A stretch of 64,000 nucleotides of DNA from Gammaproteobacteria bacterium (GCA_020832085.1 JAFIFJ010000078.1:1-64000), one strand, 5' to 3'. Shown: positions 7,967 through 17,124, numbered from the stretch's first letter. The notes: generated by a model not told the origin, from the letters alone. Numbers and translations: made by a program.

Positions 7967-9647
7967 CGTACCCAGGCTCCGCGAAAGCTCGCTTCAGCCC
8001 GCTGTCCCGTCGGTAGGCGGTGACTCCACCAATGATGACCTCTTCGACGTTGATGGTTCTCAACTCGGCCGGGGGGACTTCGAGAGGATTCTGATCGAGG
8101 ATCGTGAAGTCAGCGAGCTTGCCAGGCTCCACAGACCCGCGACGAGCCTCATCGAAGCCCTGCCACGCAGCGTCGATGGTCACTGCACGCAGGGCCTCGG
8201 CCACCGAGATCCGCTCGTCGGGCCCCAGCACCCTTCCACCGTGGCTGACCCGATTCACCGCGCTGAACACGTCGCGGAGCGGATCCACGGGCACGTGCGG
8301 GGAATCGGAATGCAGTGAGAAACGAATTCCCCGATTCCGGGCCGAGCGCAACGGACTGATTCGGCCCGCCCTCTCAGGCCCCAGGACGTAGTCAATGTAG
8401 CGCTCCCCCCAGTAATAGGTGTGCGCAACGAAGAACGAAGGCGTGATCCCTAGTTCGACCATGGCGTCCAGTTGATCTGGCCGGGGATAGTGGCAATGCT
8501 CGATACGATGCCTGGCGTCCGGTCTCGGCTCAGCTGCCTGCGCCTTTCGGATCGCCGTGATACAGGCCTCGATGGCTTGGTCACCCCCGGCGTGGATGGC
8601 GACCTGAAAGCCCTGAGTATGCGCACGCAGGATCGTTCCCTCGAAGTCCTCGATCGGCATGGTGGCATGCCCGCAATGGCACATGTCGCCATGAAATGAC
8701 GTGTAGTACGGCTTGCTCATCCAACCGGTCATACCCGGTACCGAGCCGTCGATGAAGATCTTGACCGGGCCGACTTTCAGCCGTTCGTTGCCGAATCCGG
8801 TGCGGAAGGTGCTGTTGCCATCAGCGTCCAGCGCTGCATCCGGGTCGAGCATCATGTTAGTGCGAACTGGCAGCCGCCCCTGGGCCAGGGCGATCTGGAA
8901 GGCTCGAATCGATTCCCGCGAGACCCGCGCATCGTGGGTGGATGTGACACCGGCAATCAGGCAATCCTGCTGGGCGGTCGTGATCGCCTCCAGGCGCTCA
9001 TCCATCGTCTCCGGCGGCAGCCAATCCATGACGCTATTGACCGCGGGAAGCGCAAAGAGCACGCCGTTTGGCTCACCGCTCTGCGGATCTCGACCGTAGC
9101 GGCCCCCGACCGGGTCCGGGGTATCGACACCAATACCAGCGAGCTTCAGCGCAGCGGAATTCGCCACAGCCGTATGCCCGGATCTGTGAGTCGCGATGAT
9201 CGGATGATCCGTGGAGGCGCGATCAAGGTCGTGCCTGGTCGGCTGATAGTGATCGGGAAATGCCTTCTCGTCGTAACGGGCACCGATGAGCCATTGCCCC
9301 CGAGGAAGTTTCGCCGCCGCCGCCCGCAAACGCTCCACCATCATTTCCGGAGCCGTCACCTGACCCATGGGCGGACAGCGAAGATCGACCGACCTCAGGA
9401 CTTCGTCCCCGAAGAAACGTGACTGGTGTGTATGGGCATCGATGAAGCCGGGCAGCAAGGTCTTGCCCGCGAGCTCGACGACCTCCGTGTCGGACCCGGC
9501 CAAGGCCCGAACCTCCTCGACGCTGCCAACGCCCACGATTTCGTCGCGTCTCACCGCAACCGCATCAGCAACGGTGTTCACGGCGTCCATCGTCAGCACT
9601 TTTCCGCCGACGAAAATCTGATCCGCATACAATCCCTTCAGCGGCAT
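7956..9647 (-). CDS. Amidohydrolase, YtcJ-like
   Basis: 563-residue metal-dependent hydrolase of the amidohydrolase 3 / YtcJ group. The first metal pair is in PGFIDAHTHQ, the carboxylated-lysine or equivalent region follows GPVKIFIDGSVPG, later ligands lie in AIHAGGD and RIEHCHYP, and the aspartate is in SLHSDSPHVP. The start is the ATG at 9647, seven bases after a strong GGAGGAGG ribosome site. It lies between another amidohydrolase and the DUF35/thiolase-like pair in one transcriptional direction, so it probably cleaves an amide, ester or cyclic amide of the same catabolic substrate. The family is too broad to name the bond. Confidence 0.85.
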   Translation of the reverse strand: MPLKGLYADQIFVGGKVLTMDAVNTVADAVAVRRDEIVGVGSVEEVRALAGSDTEVVELAGKTLLPGFIDAHTHQSRFFGDEVLRSVDLRCPPMGQVTAPEMMVERLRAAAAKLPRGQWLIGARYDEKAFPDHYQPTRHDLDRASTDHPIIATHRSGHTAVANSAALKLAGIGVDTPDPVGGRYGRDPQSGEPNGVLFALPAVNSVMDWLPPETMDERLEAITTAQQDCLIAGVTSTHDARVSRESIRAFQIALAQGRLPVRTNMMLDPDAALDADGNSTFRTGFGNERLKVGPVKIFIDGSVPGMTGWMSKPYYTSFHGDMCHCGHATMPIEDFEGTILRAHTQGFQVAIHAGGDQAIEACITAIRKAQAAEPRPDARHRIEHCHYPRPDQLDAMVELGITPSFFVAHTYYWGERYIDYVLGPERAGRISPLRSARNRGIRFSLHSDSPHVPVDPLRDVFSAVNRVSHGGRVLGPDERISVAEALRAVTIDAAWQGFDEARRGSVEPGKLADFTILDQNPLEVPPAELRTINVEEVIIGGVTAYRRDSGLKRAFAEPGYGGG

Positions 9648-9705
9648 AACGACCTCCTCCAATTCCTGCGAGCTGCCCGGCTTGACAACCCGACCTGCAA
9701 GCTCG

Positions 9706-9725
9706 GGGACCCGTTGCCGGGTCCC
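9706..9725 (-). terminator. Strong hairpin between two amidohydrolase genes
   Basis: Stem GGGACCCG / CGGGTCCC with a four-base loop, 27 bp after the stop of the upstream gene. No T-run follows, so it may be a terminator, attenuator or RNA-stability element. Confidence 0.4.
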
Positions 9726-9751
9726 TTCCGGTCGGAACTTAACCAGGCTGA

Positions 9752-10837
9752 TCAGGTAGCGGCGACGAGCGCGTCTTCTCGGGGTGGACGAGGCGCAGTC
9801 GGGAACATCTCAGCGAACGCACCCGCCGTGATCCGATCAACCACCGCCTGCTCGACCCCATCCAGAAGCCCCTTCAGCACTTCCTGGGTCTTCGGATAGG
9901 TACCTTCATAATGGGGATAGTCGCTGCCCCACATGATGTTGTCGAAACCGAGGTGGCGAACGGTGTCCACTGCTGTCTGATCGTGCATGAACGAGCAATA
10001 GACCTGGCGCTTGAGGTATTCACTCGGCAACATCGTCAACATGTGCTTGTTCCAAACTTGGTGCTGACGATGGCCTTCATCCATCCGATCCGCCAGCGCC
10101 GGAAGCCAGCTGCCACCGGCCTCCATGACCCCGACCTTCAAGCTCGGATAGCGCTCGAGCACGCCGGAGGCGACCAGCATGGAGACGGTCCTTGTGCCCG
10201 GCACCGTGGACTCCACATAGTTGATCAGTACCTCACCTCGGCCCCGGTACACCCTGTTTCGAGCGCCTGTGCCGATGTGGAAGCAGATCGGCAAACCGGC
10301 CTCAGCAGCGGCCGCCCAGACCGGCTCCCAGACTTCATCGTTATAGGCGCGATCCTCCGGGGTGCTCGTGGGCAGACACAGGGAGTGATAGCCCATGTCA
10401 GCGACCCGCTGTATCTCAGCCACAGCATCTTCCGTCGACACCGTCGAGACCATGGCTGCACCCACGAACCGGGGAGAAGCATTGAGATACTCTGCATGGA
10501 GCCAGTCGTTGTAGACCTTCAGGCACTCCCGCTGGAGCTCGCGATCCTTCGACAAAACGACCCACAGCGCCTTTGACGCGAAGAGTACCTCGCTCCAGAT
10601 GCCCTGTTCGTCGAGATCCTTGATCCGCAGCTTGACGTCGGAAGCGCCTGGAGGACGGATCGCTTCGGCAATGTCCACCTTGTCGAGCTTCACGAACTCG
10701 TCATCGATGTAATAGATTTCTTTATCACCTTTGACCTCGACCCGAGGGCCACGCGCCCTGAGGGACGGCGGAAGCTCCTTTGTCCAGAGATCATCGGGTT
10801 CCAGAACATGAGAGTCGCCAGAGTTGACCCAGAACAT
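9752..10837 (-). CDS. Amidohydrolase 2 family (ACMSD-like) metal hydrolase/decarboxylase
   Basis: 361 residues starting at an ATG with a GAGGAGGT ribosome site. The N-terminus GDSHVLEP is the D-x-H metal motif of the amidohydrolase 2 family, which includes aminocarboxymuconate-semialdehyde decarboxylase and related C-C hydrolases. FHIGTGA supplies a histidine, and WGSDYPHYEGTYP supplies the conserved catalytic aspartate. Homologues are common in terpenoid and steroid degradation clusters, often without assigned reaction. An AT-rich motif about 40 bp upstream suggests it has its own promoter, separating it from the beta-oxidation genes beyond it. Confidence 0.85.
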   Translation of the reverse strand: MFWVNSGDSHVLEPDDLWTKELPPSLRARGPRVEVKGDKEIYYIDDEFVKLDKVDIAEAIRPPGASDVKLRIKDLDEQGIWSEVLFASKALWVVLSKDRELQRECLKVYNDWLHAEYLNASPRFVGAAMVSTVSTEDAVAEIQRVADMGYHSLCLPTSTPEDRAYNDEVWEPVWAAAAEAGLPICFHIGTGARNRVYRGRGEVLINYVESTVPGTRTVSMLVASGVLERYPSLKVGVMEAGGSWLPALADRMDEGHRQHQVWNKHMLTMLPSEYLKRQVYCSFMHDQTAVDTVRHLGFDNIMWGSDYPHYEGTYPKTQEVLKGLLDGVEQAVVDRITAGAFAEMFPTAPRPPREDALVAAT

Positions 10838-10878
10838 GTCGTTTACCTCCTCATTGAGAGCAGCATCGCTCGCACGCC

Positions 10879-10903
10879 TTATACACTAACCTTTTTTAGT
10901 TAT
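10879..10903 (-). promoter_or_regulatory. AT-rich promoter/operator element of the amidohydrolase gene at 10837
   Basis: Contains the inverted repeat ACTAA-N6-TTAGT (10885-10900) and the decamer TTATACACTA (10879-10888), also found 36 bp upstream of the monooxygenase gene at 54521. Read on the minus strand it ends in TATAAG, a plausible -10. Confidence 0.45.
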
Positions 10904-11047
10904 AGGTGCGAACTAAACGGCAACAATGCCTACATGACTGCCGACAGACAGGTATTCGTCAAACCAGGATCGGCGGACGTACGTGACGAACCAGTAGGCA
11001 GACGCACCCGGTTCGCCCACTGCACTCACTCAGGGAAAGGCGATTTC

Positions 11048-11701
11048 CTACCCCTTGTCGCCCCCGGCCCGTCGGCGCATGTCCGCGACTTGCGCACGGC
11101 GCGCGGGGAAATAGGCCGGCTCACCAATCTGCTCCCATAACCGCCTGGAAACGTGAAGGTGGTCCGCGACCCCAGTCCTCTCCAATAGCTCGATGGGACC
11201 CTCCGGATACCCGAGTCCGAGACGCACCGTCTTGTCGAGATCCGCGGCCGATGCGAGCTGCTCATCAAGGGCCCTCAACGCGGCATTGTAGTAAGGACGA
11301 ACGAGACGATTGAGGATTCTGCCCGGCCTGTCGCGACAGACCGCCGATCTCAGTCCCATGATGTCCTCGATCACGCGTCGAGCGGCGGCAATCGCCACTG
11401 GATCCGTGCCCGGCTGCGTCACCAGCTCTACCAGGTCTCGCTGCTCTCCCCCCAGAGTGAACCGCGCCATTCCCACACGGTTGTCACCCTCCACCCCGGC
11501 CTTCTCGCCCGTGACACTTCCGAGGAGAGCGTCGCCGAGTTCGATCAAGACGACCTCACGATCAGCATCAGGACGATGCTCAATCCAGGCATCGGAGCCG
11601 AGATAGACCACCGCGTCCGGCGCGTCCTCCCAACCGCTTGGCGGCGCTTCAGGGACAGAAAGAGCGAGGGGATCACCGCAAACCCGAAATTCAACCGTCA
11701 T
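11048..11701 (-). CDS. 3-hydroxyacyl-CoA dehydrogenase, C-terminal half as a separate gene
   Basis: 217 residues with no glycine-rich NAD motif. The first part is degenerate, then comes a stretch resembling the end of a dehydrogenase NAD domain, and the last 80 residues are a 3HCDH C-terminal domain (NRLVRPYYNAALRALDEQ, then LGLGYPEGPIELLERTG). The start ATG shares bases with the stop of the upstream dehydrogenase gene (ATGA), so translation is coupled. Together the two chains total about 507 residues, close to the single-chain PaaH-type enzymes that have this extra C-terminal half. I read it as a fission of that enzyme, probably forming a complex with its neighbour. Catalysis by this half alone is unlikely. 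Confidence 0.75.
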   Translation of the reverse strand: MTVEFRVCGDPLALSVPEAPPSGWEDAPDAVVYLGSDAWIEHRPDADREVVLIELGDALLGSVTGEKAGVEGDNRVGMARFTLGGEQRDLVELVTQPGTDPVAIAAARRVIEDIMGLRSAVCRDRPGRILNRLVRPYYNAALRALDEQLASAADLDKTVRLGLGYPEGPIELLERTGVADHLHVSRRLWEQIGEPAYFPARRAQVADMRRRAGGDKG

Positions 11702-12570
11702 CGTTCCGCTCCGAACATTGCATGTCCCTCGTAATCGAAAAAGCCTCTGCCTGATTTGCGCCCGAGGTGACCAGCGGCAACCATTCGACGTAGAAGCGGC
11801 GGCGCCGCTACCCGGGGATCCAGCGTCACGGGGTACAGCGCCTCGCAAAGGCGAATCTGGGTATCCAGTCCGATCAGATCCAGCAGCTCACAGGGCCCCA
11901 TGGGATAGCCGAGACCCTGCTTGACCGCCCGATCAATCTCGGCAGGCTCCGCAACCGCCTGCTCGACCAGTCGAATGGCGTCATTGTTGAACGGCACCAG
12001 AAAGTGATTCAGTACAAACCCGGGAGAGTCCCGCGTCTGCACCGCCTCCTGCCCGAGGTTTTCGCAAAGCGCCCATGCCTTCGCCAGTGTCTCATCGGAG
12101 GTGATCAGCCCCGGCGTGACCTCGACGAGCTTCATGAGCTGGGCCGGCAGGCAGAAGTGCATACCGACCACGCGATCGGGTCGCCCGGTTCCCCCCGCGA
12201 TTTCCGTCACAGAGAGGGTGGACGTGTTGGTCGCGAGAATGGTGGATTCGGGACAAAGTCCATCCAACTTGCGGAAAAGATCAATCTTCACGGCAAGATC
12301 CTCGAAAACTGCCTCGATGACGAGGTCGCATTCAGCGAGTTCCGAGATTGAGGGACTGCACTGTAACCTGCCCAAGGCTGCATCCGCTTGTTGCTCGGTC
12401 AGCTTCTTCTTTCTGACGGACGCCTGCAGGAAGGCCTCGATCTGCGAACGTGCGCGCTCCAGCGCGGCTCCCTGGAGATCGAAAAGCACCGTTTCAAACC
12501 CTGCACGCACGCCAACGATGGCGATTCCCGCCCCCATGGTTCCAGCGCCGGCTACGCCGATTTTCCTCAT
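11698..12570 (-). CDS. 3-hydroxyacyl-CoA dehydrogenase (N-terminal catalytic half of a PaaH-type enzyme)
   Basis: 290 residues. The NAD site is GVAGAGTMGAGIA near the N-terminus, the DLVIEAVFEDLAVK segment follows, the catalytic histidine is in VGMHFCLPAQLMKLVEV, and the C-terminal 3HCDH domain shows GFVLNHFLVPFNNDA and GLGYPMGPCELLDLIG. It oxidises a 3-hydroxyacyl-CoA to the 3-oxoacyl-CoA with NAD+. I start at the ATG at 12570, spaced correctly from AGGAGT; a GTG two codons earlier is too close to that site. It overlaps the next gene by ATGA and follows an acyl-CoA dehydrogenase gene by 42 bp, giving a beta-oxidation order. Confidence 0.9.
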   Translation of the reverse strand: MRKIGVAGAGTMGAGIAIVGVRAGFETVLFDLQGAALERARSQIEAFLQASVRKKKLTEQQADAALGRLQCSPSISELAECDLVIEAVFEDLAVKIDLFRKLDGLCPESTILATNTSTLSVTEIAGGTGRPDRVVGMHFCLPAQLMKLVEVTPGLITSDETLAKAWALCENLGQEAVQTRDSPGFVLNHFLVPFNNDAIRLVEQAVAEPAEIDRAVKQGLGYPMGPCELLDLIGLDTQIRLCEALYPVTLDPRVAAPPLLRRMVAAGHLGRKSGRGFFDYEGHAMFGAER

Positions 12571-12612
12571 GTTCACTCCTCCGGCCTCATAGGGCGCTGT
12601 GGACGACGCCCA

Positions 12613-13788
12613 TCACTTATCGATGAAACGCCGACCGATCATCTGTCGATGAATCTCGTTGGTGCCTTCCCAGATCTGAGTGATCTTCGCATCCCGAAAA
12701 AGGCGCTCCACTCGATAGTCCTTGGTGTACCCGTAACCTCCATGCAGCTGCACCGCTTCGACCGCCGCCGCCATGGCGAGATCGCTGGCTCTCAGCTTCA
12801 GCATGGAGGCTTCGACGGCAATATCTTCGTCTCCAGCCTCCACTCTCGCGGCGATTGTGCGCATCCAGCCTTCTGTCATGACCAGATCCGTGGCCAGATC
12901 GGCCAGGGTGAACTGAGTGGCCTGAAACTCCGCAATCGCCTTGCCGAACTGCCGGCGCTCGTTGACGTATCGCACAGTGTCCACAATCGCCGCCGAGGCG
13001 ATTCCCAGAGCGTGGGCAGCAACGGATGGTCTGGATTTGTTCAGGGAACTCCTGAGAATCGCCGTACCTTGCCCCGGGCCCAGCAGCAGATTCCCGCGCG
13101 GCACGCGGCAGCCGTCGAAGGCAAGCGTTGCCGTCGGAGAGCCGCGGTGGCCGAGCTTTCGCTCGACCCCAACGACTTCGAGGCCGTCCAACGGGCGCTC
13201 GACCACCACGGCTGTCAATCCTCGATCGTCGCCGCCTTCGCACCAGCGTCCGAAGAGCAGCAGGATGTCCGAACGATCCCCGTTCGTAATGAACATCTTC
13301 GTACCGTTGAGCTCAATTTCGTCTCCGGCCGGCATCATCGTCAATGCCATGGAGCCCGCGTCGGACCCCGCATTGGGCTCAGTGATACATAGAGAGGCGA
13401 GCCCACCCGCTGCCATGACGGGAGCGAAGCGCGCAAGTTGCTCGGGTGTGCTGAAGTCGACGATGGGTGACATCGCGTGGAAATTGGTTGCATACGTGAT
13501 GCCAGTGCTCGCACAAGCCTCGGACAGAAGCCGAACGCACTCTAGGTAGCATGAAAACGAAATGTCGCCGAAACCGTACGGCTCGGGAAGGAATACCGAG
13601 TTGAGGCCCAGCTCGTTGATCGCTGCCATGGCTTGGTCCGGGAAAGCGGACGCGTTGTCCACTTCCGCCGCATTCGGCTCCACACTATTCCTGATCACGG
13701 AACGGAGGGAGTCCAGCAGCATCGACTCCTCTGCAGACGCTATCGCCTGTGAACGTAGCCGGTCGAGCAGCTCAAGACCACGGTTCAT
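12613..13788 (-). CDS. Acyl-CoA dehydrogenase
   Basis: 391-residue flavoprotein that introduces the alpha-beta double bond into an acyl-CoA. Family signatures are visible: LCITEPNAGSDA in the middle domain, the FAD-contacting RRQFGKAIAEFQATQF, AVEAVQLHGGYGYTKDYRVERLFRDAK, and the catalytic glutamate in QIWEGTNEIHRQMIGR. Length is normal. It sits between the BadI-like crotonase (34 bp) and the 3-hydroxyacyl-CoA dehydrogenase (42 bp) in the same operon. Electrons would go to ETF, which is not encoded here. Chain length or ring preference is unknown. Confidence 0.92.
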   Translation of the reverse strand: MNRGLELLDRLRSQAIASAEESMLLDSLRSVIRNSVEPNAAEVDNASAFPDQAMAAINELGLNSVFLPEPYGFGDISFSCYLECVRLLSEACASTGITYATNFHAMSPIVDFSTPEQLARFAPVMAAGGLASLCITEPNAGSDAGSMALTMMPAGDEIELNGTKMFITNGDRSDILLLFGRWCEGGDDRGLTAVVVERPLDGLEVVGVERKLGHRGSPTATLAFDGCRVPRGNLLLGPGQGTAILRSSLNKSRPSVAAHALGIASAAIVDTVRYVNERRQFGKAIAEFQATQFTLADLATDLVMTEGWMRTIAARVEAGDEDIAVEASMLKLRASDLAMAAAVEAVQLHGGYGYTKDYRVERLFRDAKITQIWEGTNEIHRQMIGRRFIDK

Positions 13789-13822
13789 CCTGCGCCTCCC
13801 GTTCGTTCAGCCTGCACCTGCC

Positions 13823-14608
13823 CTAACCTCCGAACTTAGAAGCGTCCGGAGTCCGGCGCTCAGCGAACGCCGACCGGAGCTCCGCGGACTCCTCGGTATC
13901 GAGGTAGAGACGCAAGAGAAGGTCGTGCGTTACACGGCTCGTGCCGGCAATGCCTCCGGTCCTTGCCGTGAACGCACCCTTCACCGCAGCGAGGGCGAAC
14001 GAGCCGCGCTCCGCCACCTCGTTCGCCAGCGCCATGGTCTGCTCTTCGAGCTGATCATCGTCTACGACGAAGTTGATCATCCCGATCGATTGCGCCTCTT
14101 CTGCCGTCATCTTCCGATTCAGATACCAGATCTGCTTGGCGACCTTTCTGCCAACCAGATCCTCGAGGCAGGCCGTGCCAAAACCTGCGTCGAAACTACC
14201 CATGCTTGGCCCTACTTGGCGGAAGACGGCGCTGCGCTTCGCGATGGTCAGATCACAAACCACCTGAAGAACGTTGCCACCACCGACCGCAAACCCATTG
14301 ACGCTGGCAATCACAGGCTTCTGAAGACGCTCGATGGCCTCGTAGATTTCCAGAGTCGGCAGCACTCCGCCGTACAGATTCGTGTCCGCCAGCCCGTCCT
14401 TGCGTCCGCCAATGCAGAAGAAGCGGTCTCCTGAGCCAGTGATCACCAGCACCCTCGTCCGCGTCTCCCGTCGAATATCGTTGATGCAGTCCCGTATCTC
14501 ATGACACATCAATTCGTTGAACATGTTGCCGTCCTCTGGACGGTTCAGGGTCAGCCAGCCCACCGGGCCGCGCTCCTCGTAGATGATGGTTTCGAACGCC
14601 ACACTCAT
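13823..14608 (-). CDS. Crotonase resembling 2-ketocyclohexanecarboxyl-CoA hydrolase (BadI/MenB branch)
   Basis: 261 residues. The central region VGGGNVLQVVCDLTI, then FRQVGPSMGSFDAGFGTACLE and IWYLNRKMTAEEA, follows the BadI/MenB subgroup rather than ordinary enoyl-CoA hydratases: an asparagine replaces the first hydratase glutamate after the GGG turn, and the GSFDAGFGTA loop is typical of enzymes that make or break a C-C bond next to a ring ketone. The C-terminal IAGTSRV...LYLDTEES also matches BadI in my memory of it. This implies hydrolytic opening of an alicyclic beta-keto acyl-CoA ring. It stands between a standard crotonase and an acyl-CoA dehydrogenase. Confidence 0.75.
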   Translation of the reverse strand: MSVAFETIIYEERGPVGWLTLNRPEDGNMFNELMCHEIRDCINDIRRETRTRVLVITGSGDRFFCIGGRKDGLADTNLYGGVLPTLEIYEAIERLQKPVIASVNGFAVGGGNVLQVVCDLTIAKRSAVFRQVGPSMGSFDAGFGTACLEDLVGRKVAKQIWYLNRKMTAEEAQSIGMINFVVDDDQLEEQTMALANEVAERGSFALAAVKGAFTARTGGIAGTSRVTHDLLLRLYLDTEESAELRSAFAERRTPDASKFGG

Positions 14609-14710
14609 TCTCCTTGACTCGGTAATTGAATCCGCTCAGCCTCCGGACCGGACTCGGCTTTTTGGCTCGAGAACTGCTAGCAACTTCAACGCGTCGCAGA
14701 CGCCAAGCGC

Positions 14711-15478
14711 TCAGGCGTCGCGGAAGCTTGGTTTGCGTTTTTCGAGAAACGCTTGCATACCTTCCCTGGAATCCTCCAGTTGGTACAACGCGGTGGAGCA
14801 CTGCTCCTCGAGGCGAAGTCCCTGCTCGGCGGTGAGTTCCATGCCTTCGAGAACCGCCAGGCGCGCCATGTTCAGCGCCGGCAAACTGTGGCAGAGCAGC
14901 CCTTCCAGAAATGACCGCGAGGCTGCTTGCGCGTCTGCCTCCACTACTCGATCAACCAACCCGATGCCGAGGGCCTCTTCCGAAGATACGGTGCGGCCGC
15001 TGGCGATCATCTCCAGCGCTAGACGTCGACCGACCAGTCTCGGCAGCCTCTGAGTACCACCGTAGCCCGGAATGAGTCCCAGCTTGATTTCCGGAAGCCC
15101 AACTCGACTCTTCGTCGTACCGATCCGGAACCAGCATGCCAGAGCCAGCTCCAGACCACCCCCGAATGCGTAACCGTCGATGGCAGCCACAGTCGGCATT
15201 TGCAGATTCGCGACCCGCGTCATGACCGCCTGACCGAACATGGTTTCTTCACGCACCTGAAGCAGCGGTCGGTCGATGAGCTCATCGATGTCGGCGCCAG
15301 CGCAGAACGCGCGCCCCCCTGAGCCGGAGAAGATCACACCCCGAGCGGACGACCGCTCGAGCTCACCTAACGCCGAATCGAGCTCCCCCAGCATCTGCCG
15401 ATTGAGGGCATTCAATTTATCCGGCCGATTCAGCACCAGGTGCGCGATTTCGCCTTCGAATTGAAGTTCGATGGTCAT
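14711..15478 (-). CDS. Enoyl-CoA hydratase
   Basis: 255-residue crotonase. Both catalytic glutamates of true hydratases are kept, in GGGLELALAC and in GLPEIKLGLIPGYGGTQRL, and the oxyanion-hole segment FCAGADI is normal. It should add water to a 2-enoyl-CoA to give the 3-hydroxyacyl-CoA used by the dehydrogenase further down the operon. The start ATG overlaps the stop of the acyl-CoA ligase gene (ATGA) and has a GGAGTCC ribosome site, so the two are translationally coupled. About 100 bp separate it from the BadI-like crotonase downstream; no promoter is evident there. Confidence 0.92.
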   Translation of the reverse strand: MTIELQFEGEIAHLVLNRPDKLNALNRQMLGELDSALGELERSSARGVIFSGSGGRAFCAGADIDELIDRPLLQVREETMFGQAVMTRVANLQMPTVAAIDGYAFGGGLELALACWFRIGTTKSRVGLPEIKLGLIPGYGGTQRLPRLVGRRLALEMIASGRTVSSEEALGIGLVDRVVEADAQAASRSFLEGLLCHSLPALNMARLAVLEGMELTAEQGLRLEEQCSTALYQLEDSREGMQAFLEKRKPSFRDA

Positions 15479-17124
15479 GAGGACTCCTTATAGCGGCAGG
15501 CCACCGGGCGGACGTCACCGGCCGCGATCATTTCCTGAATGCCGCGCTTGAGGACCTTCCCACTGCCGGTTCTCGGAAACTCGTCCATCTGTAGATAAAA
15601 CTCCGGCATGCTGGTGATCGGAAGTCCGCCGGCAGCCAGGTGACTCAAAACCTCGTTCGCTTCCAGCGTCTGTCCTTGCACTGGCAGAACTGCCAGGCAG
15701 ACCTTCTCACCCAGGCGGGTATCCGGAATCGCCACCGCAGCCGCACCAAGAATCTTCTCATGGCTGTGCGCGAGTTCTTCGATCCTCGCCGGATAGATGT
15801 TGTGCCCACCGCGGATGATCACGTCCTTGATCCGCCCCACGACCTCCAGATTCCCCCGATCGTCCAGGCGCCCCAAATCTCCCGACAGGAACCACCCGTC
15901 ACGGTTGAAAGACGCCTCGGTGGCCTGTTGATCCGAGAAATAGCCCAGCATCAGGCATGCGCCCCGCCCTGCGATCTCACCAACCTCCCCATGAGCAACA
16001 GGTACATCAGGGTCTTCTGTGCTGACAATCTCCAGGTCGTAAGCCCCTCCTGGTTGCCCACAGGTGTTCACGATCGTCTCGGTGGTATCGCCTGGCCGCG
16101 TGAAGTTGTGCGACGAGTTTTCGGTCATGCCGTAGACGTTCTGTGGTTTGATACCCTGCTCCAGCAGACCGGCCGCGAGCGTGGACGGAATCGGAGCGCC
16201 TGCCATGTACAGAACCTCGACGTCACCCAAACGATCCAGTCCCCGGGCTCGTTGTGCCGCCAGCAGATCGACGGCGTGCGTCGGCACCCCCATCAGGTAG
16301 GTTGCCCTCGAAAGACACACCCAATCGAGGGTGCTGGATCCCTCGGGTGGGTCGTTCAGAATGAACTCGGCCCCGGCAATCAGCGCCTGGCAAACGCCGA
16401 CCCAGAAGATGTGGTGGCTCGATGGACCGAGACAGAGAATGGCTTTTGATTCATCGACGCCCCACGCCGAAACCATGTCGCGGGCATTCGCCAGCAGCGT
16501 GTTCTGCGAATGCATCACGCCCTTGGGTAGGCCTGTCGTTCCGGAAGTGAAGGCGAGGTAGGCAACGGCATCGGGATCCTCCGGGGGTGGCTTACCCTGA
16601 GCCGGTGCGACGTCGTTCTGAACGAAGGAGTGCGCAGCAGCGAGCGCCTCGACGTGGATTTCGGGCAAGCGTTGCTGCAAGTTGTTGGGCAGGTCACCGT
16701 CCCTGTCGGCGCCGTAACCCCGCTCGAGCAAGATTACCTTCGTGTCCAGGCGCTGGAGCAGGTCGACCACCTCGCCTGAAGACAAATCACGGTGCAGGGA
16801 GGGGTTAACGACCAGCCCCTCTCGAATCGCGGCAATGGCACCAAGGACCGATTCGATCCGGTTCGACATCAGCAAGGACACCCTGGCGCCTGGGGCCAAT
16901 CGAAGCGAGCGGAGCCGAACAGCCATCTCGTCCACTCGTGCCTGAAACTCCGCCCAGGTCAGACGCCGACCCGAATCACGTAGCGCGAAGTGGTTCGGCC
17001 TTTGCCGCGCATGCAGATCAAGGAGGCTGTAGAACGTATCGCCCCTCCACAAGCCCGCCTCGTACCACCGTCTCGACAAGGCTGGATGATGCAATGTCAA
17101 TGCGCGATGTCTCACCGGGGACAC
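15475..17124 (-). CDS. Acyl-CoA synthetase (AMP-forming), cyclohexanecarboxylate-CoA-ligase-like
   Basis: 549 residues. ANL signatures in order: LAFTSGTTGLPKGVMHS (phosphate loop), NVYGMTENSSHNFTRPGD, the hinge region VVGRIKDVIIRGGHNIYPARIEE, and the catalytic lysine in FPRTGSGKVLKRG. The long SHHIFWVGVCQALIAGAEF stretch is typical of ligases for alicyclic or medium acids. The first start is a GTG at 17124, with another GTG at 17115; neither has a strong ribosome site. The 3' end overlaps the hydratase start by four bases. With the BadI-like hydrolase nearby, an alicyclic acid is an attractive substrate, but that is inference. Confidence 0.9.
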   Translation of the reverse strand: MSPVRHRALTLHHPALSRRWYEAGLWRGDTFYSLLDLHARQRPNHFALRDSGRRLTWAEFQARVDEMAVRLRSLRLAPGARVSLLMSNRIESVLGAIAAIREGLVVNPSLHRDLSSGEVVDLLQRLDTKVILLERGYGADRDGDLPNNLQQRLPEIHVEALAAAHSFVQNDVAPAQGKPPPEDPDAVAYLAFTSGTTGLPKGVMHSQNTLLANARDMVSAWGVDESKAILCLGPSSHHIFWVGVCQALIAGAEFILNDPPEGSSTLDWVCLSRATYLMGVPTHAVDLLAAQRARGLDRLGDVEVLYMAGAPIPSTLAAGLLEQGIKPQNVYGMTENSSHNFTRPGDTTETIVNTCGQPGGAYDLEIVSTEDPDVPVAHGEVGEIAGRGACLMLGYFSDQQATEASFNRDGWFLSGDLGRLDDRGNLEVVGRIKDVIIRGGHNIYPARIEELAHSHEKILGAAAVAIPDTRLGEKVCLAVLPVQGQTLEANEVLSHLAAGGLPITSMPEFYLQMDEFPRTGSGKVLKRGIQEMIAAGDVRPVACRYKESS

